Of a DNA stretch of 64,000 nucleotides, positions 62,764-64,000 are shown one piece after another. Both the position numbers and the translations under genes were made by a program. The number at the start of each line of letters is the position of its first letter. The first letter of the stretch is position 1. The notes below the pieces were generated by a model, which did no database searches, had not been told where the DNA came from, and was given only the letters and a program-made list of their open reading frames with translations. Origin of the DNA: Maritalea mobilis (GTDB taxonomy: Bacteria; Pseudomonadota; Alphaproteobacteria; Rhodobacterales; Rhodobacteraceae); NCBI RefSeq assembly GCF_019800885.1, contig NZ_JAHVKE010000006.1, positions 62,001 to 126,000 of the forward strand, given 5' to 3'.

Positions 62764-62779
62764 CCCTACGGGCTGCCAC
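62764..62779. repeat. attR, 16-bp att core
   Basis: CCCTACGGGCTGCCAC, exact copy of tRNA-Glu positions 54307-54322. It lies 145 bp upstream of the integrase start (integrase reads inward) and marks the right boundary of the island. Confidence 0.9.
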
Positions 62780-63425
62780 TTTCTCCTGCAGAATACTTTG
62801 CTTGTTGACGCTTGTTAGCCCGATTGTGGACCACATGTCGGGGCGTGGCCCACATTATCGAATTTTCCAATAGCCAGCTTCGGGCTGAAGGCTTCGCATA
62901 TACAACCGTCACATTCTGCTCGGCAGTGTTCGCAGCCAACCTCGGCATAGCAGGCGGAGAGCTGATCTCTTGCGGTGCGAACTCTGTGGAGCCACTGACC
63001 CGCCACCTCATCCTTACTTTGGAGCGTGTTGTCCGCTCGCTCGACCCGGAAGCACACGGCGCAGCTGATCCGCATGCCACTCCTGGCGCCGATCACTCAG
63101 GGCGGATAAATTAAACGCGGCTCCGCCGCCAGATGCCTGAGCGCCATTATCGGACGGTCGCCTGACCTGAACGCAAATCGGATACAGCGACCAGAGATCG
63201 CACAAAAAAGGGCGGGCTCTTTCGAACCCGCCCTGTCCTTGCTCCGGCCGGACGTTGATCGGCATTGCGGGGCGCCTCCTGCGAGCACCCGTCGAGCACG
63301 CCATAGAGCAGCTGTGCGGCAGTTTTCTGGATCGTGTTCAGCTTGTCCGTTTCCTTGCACCGACCGATTTCGACCACGGCAACCTTGGCGAGTTTTTCCG
63401 CTCGTCGGGGTCGGCTGGCAGCGGG
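62780..63425. other. Degenerate region right of the island
   Basis: About 645 bp with no gene I can support in either strand. Frames of 70-100 codons exist (for example 62812-63114 plus and 62815-63096 minus) but show no family features. A terminator hairpin lies at 63204-63233. The stretch could be relic IS or island DNA. Confidence 0.5.
63204..63233 (-). terminator. Rho-independent terminator-like hairpin
   Basis: Stem GGGCGGG (63210-63216) with CCCGCCC (63227-63233). On the minus strand a run of six T residues (63209-63204) follows. No intact minus-strand gene ends just before it, so it may have served a gene now lost. Confidence 0.7.
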
Positions 63426-63855
63426 TTGCTAGCCATTGTGGATGACTTCAGCCGGGAATGGATGGCGCTGGTCGCGGATACTTCGCTCTCGGGGCTACGT
63501 GTCACACGCGAACTGACAGCAGTCATGGCGCGGAGAAGACGGCCCAGAACGATTTTCAGCGACAACAGCACGGAACTAACCAGTATGCCTTGCTCCAATG
63601 GTGTCCGAAGACCCGCATCGACTGGCACTACATCGCGCCCGCGAAACCGATGCAGAGCGGTTTCGTTGAGTGCTTCAAGGCAGCTTCCGCGATGACGTTC
63701 TCAACGAACCGCTGCTCTCTTCGCTGGCTGAAACCCGAAAGGAGATCATAGCCTGGAAGCAGGACTACAACCGCCAAAGGCCTCACCCATCCCCCGGCAA
63801 CCTTTCATCCGAGGTATTTGCAATGAAATCGCGACGAAAAGCCCAGGCCGCATGA
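63426..63855 (+). pseudogene. IS3-family transposase (OrfB) relic with two frameshifts
   Basis: Three frames in order match the DDE integrase core of IS3-family OrfB: LLAIVDDFSREWMALVADTSLSG with TIFSDNSTELTS, then RIDWHYIAPAKPMQSGFVECF, then GSFRDDVLNEPLLSSLAETRKEIIAWKQDYNRQRPHPSPG. Frame changes near 63590 and 63675 each equal loss of one base. The N-terminal part and OrfA are missing, and no clear inverted repeats are seen. It is a non-functional remnant. Confidence 0.85.
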
Positions 63856-63929
63856 GGCCAGGGATCAACCGACCGATTCTCCTAAAGGCTGGAGGTAAAT
63901 CGGGCCGCACGTCACTCTAAACCGATGAA

Positions 63930-64000
63930 ATGAGCCTGCGTGACATCATCTCTCTCCCGGATTTGGCCGCACTTGAGGGCCCGCTGACGAAGGCCGAGCG
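63930..64000 (+). CDS. Possible gene start, truncated by window edge
   Basis: MSLRDIISLPDLAALEGPLTKAER is an open frame running off the right edge. No clear ribosome binding site precedes it. It could be the N-terminus of a DNA-binding or IS-related protein, but too little is visible to say. Confidence 0.35.
   Translation, partial: MSLRDIISLPDLAALEGPLTKAE

Larger units (their letters stand above)
54307..62779. mobile_element. Integrated genomic island / satellite-like element in tRNA-Glu
   Basis: About 8.47 kb bounded by 16-bp direct repeats, with a tyrosine integrase gene at the far end reading inward from attR. Contents in order from tRNA: zinc-ribbon protein, ClpP-fold secreted protein, XRE/HGGxSTGP protein with a repeat cluster, patatin cargo plus small protein, winged-helix gene and three short coupled genes, AlpA-like regulator, integrase-linked gene, integrase. 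No structural or packaging phage genes are seen. Integrase, patatin and one other gene are apparently broken, so it looks immobile now. Base composition of the cargo is visibly AT-richer than the flanks. Confidence 0.9.

Noticed and set aside
62812..63114. 100-codon plus-strand frame right of the island
   Set aside because: No ribosome site, no family signature, and an equally long frame exists on the opposite strand.

Overview
The window is a GC-rich chromosomal segment of an alphaproteobacterium, most likely Rhodobacteraceae (Roseobacter group). This rests on the gene content and protein style: a DUF1127 small protein ending in YGR, a MaeB malic enzyme fused to a phosphotransacetylase-like domain, a two-HTH LysR regulator beside galBCD, the hom/glpX/recJ neighbourhood, and Rhodobacterales-type HGGxSTGP and zinc-ribbon proteins in a mobile island.

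Layout. 0-8.6 kb: a truncated SnoaL-like gene, a CapA-type lipoprotein, a YcaQ-type glycosylase, an acyl-CoA synthetase, an ABC exporter, and a secreted RTX protein with an 11-copy acidic hexapeptide linker. 8.8-12.8 kb: a LysR-type regulator divergent from galB-galC-galD, the lower gallate/protocatechuate 4,5-cleavage route. 12.9-20 kb: tRNA-Gly(TCC), an SRAP protein, DUF1127, a periplasmic 5'-nucleotidase, pyrD, an ArsC-like protein, a MATE pump and two thioesterases. 20.2-28.7 kb: two MerR regulators and a beta-oxidation cluster (acyl-CoA dehydrogenase, small protein, GST, thiolase, two small proteins, FadB-like enzyme) closed by a terminator. 28.8-33.9 kb: an enolase-superfamily enzyme, a second acyl-CoA synthetase, a membrane protein resembling a decayed M48 peptidase, and a Pro/Ala-rich secreted protein. 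33.9-38.6 kb: a tightly coupled nucleoside salvage operon, cdd-deoA-deoB-(52-aa membrane protein)-add-upp. 38.8-54.2 kb: prpE, maeB, nadK, glyA, a desaturase, a membrane-anchored NYN nuclease, a TetR regulator, hom, a CREST-type membrane hydrolase, glpX, a cysteine hydrolase and recJ.

54.3-62.8 kb is an integrated element in the 3' end of tRNA-Glu(TTC). A 16-bp att duplication bounds it, and candidate integrase arm repeats lie near both ends. It carries a tyrosine integrase with an in-frame stop, an AlpA-like regulator, a micro-operon of four genes joined by 4-base overlaps, an XRE/HGGxSTGP protein beside a repeat cluster, a zinc-ribbon protein, a ClpP-fold secreted protein, and an AT-richer cargo cassette (patatin-like phospholipase with internal membrane helices plus a 64-aa protein). 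The patatin gene and an integrase-linked gene each carry an apparent single-base frameshift. The cargo is flanked by copies of the 3' end of the element's winged-helix gene. No capsid, terminase or tail genes are seen, so it resembles a satellite or small genomic island rather than a prophage.

62.8-64 kb holds degenerate DNA with a broken IS3-family transposase relic and the start of a possible gene at the edge. The most unusual material is the island, especially its duplication-flanked patatin cargo and repeat cluster.
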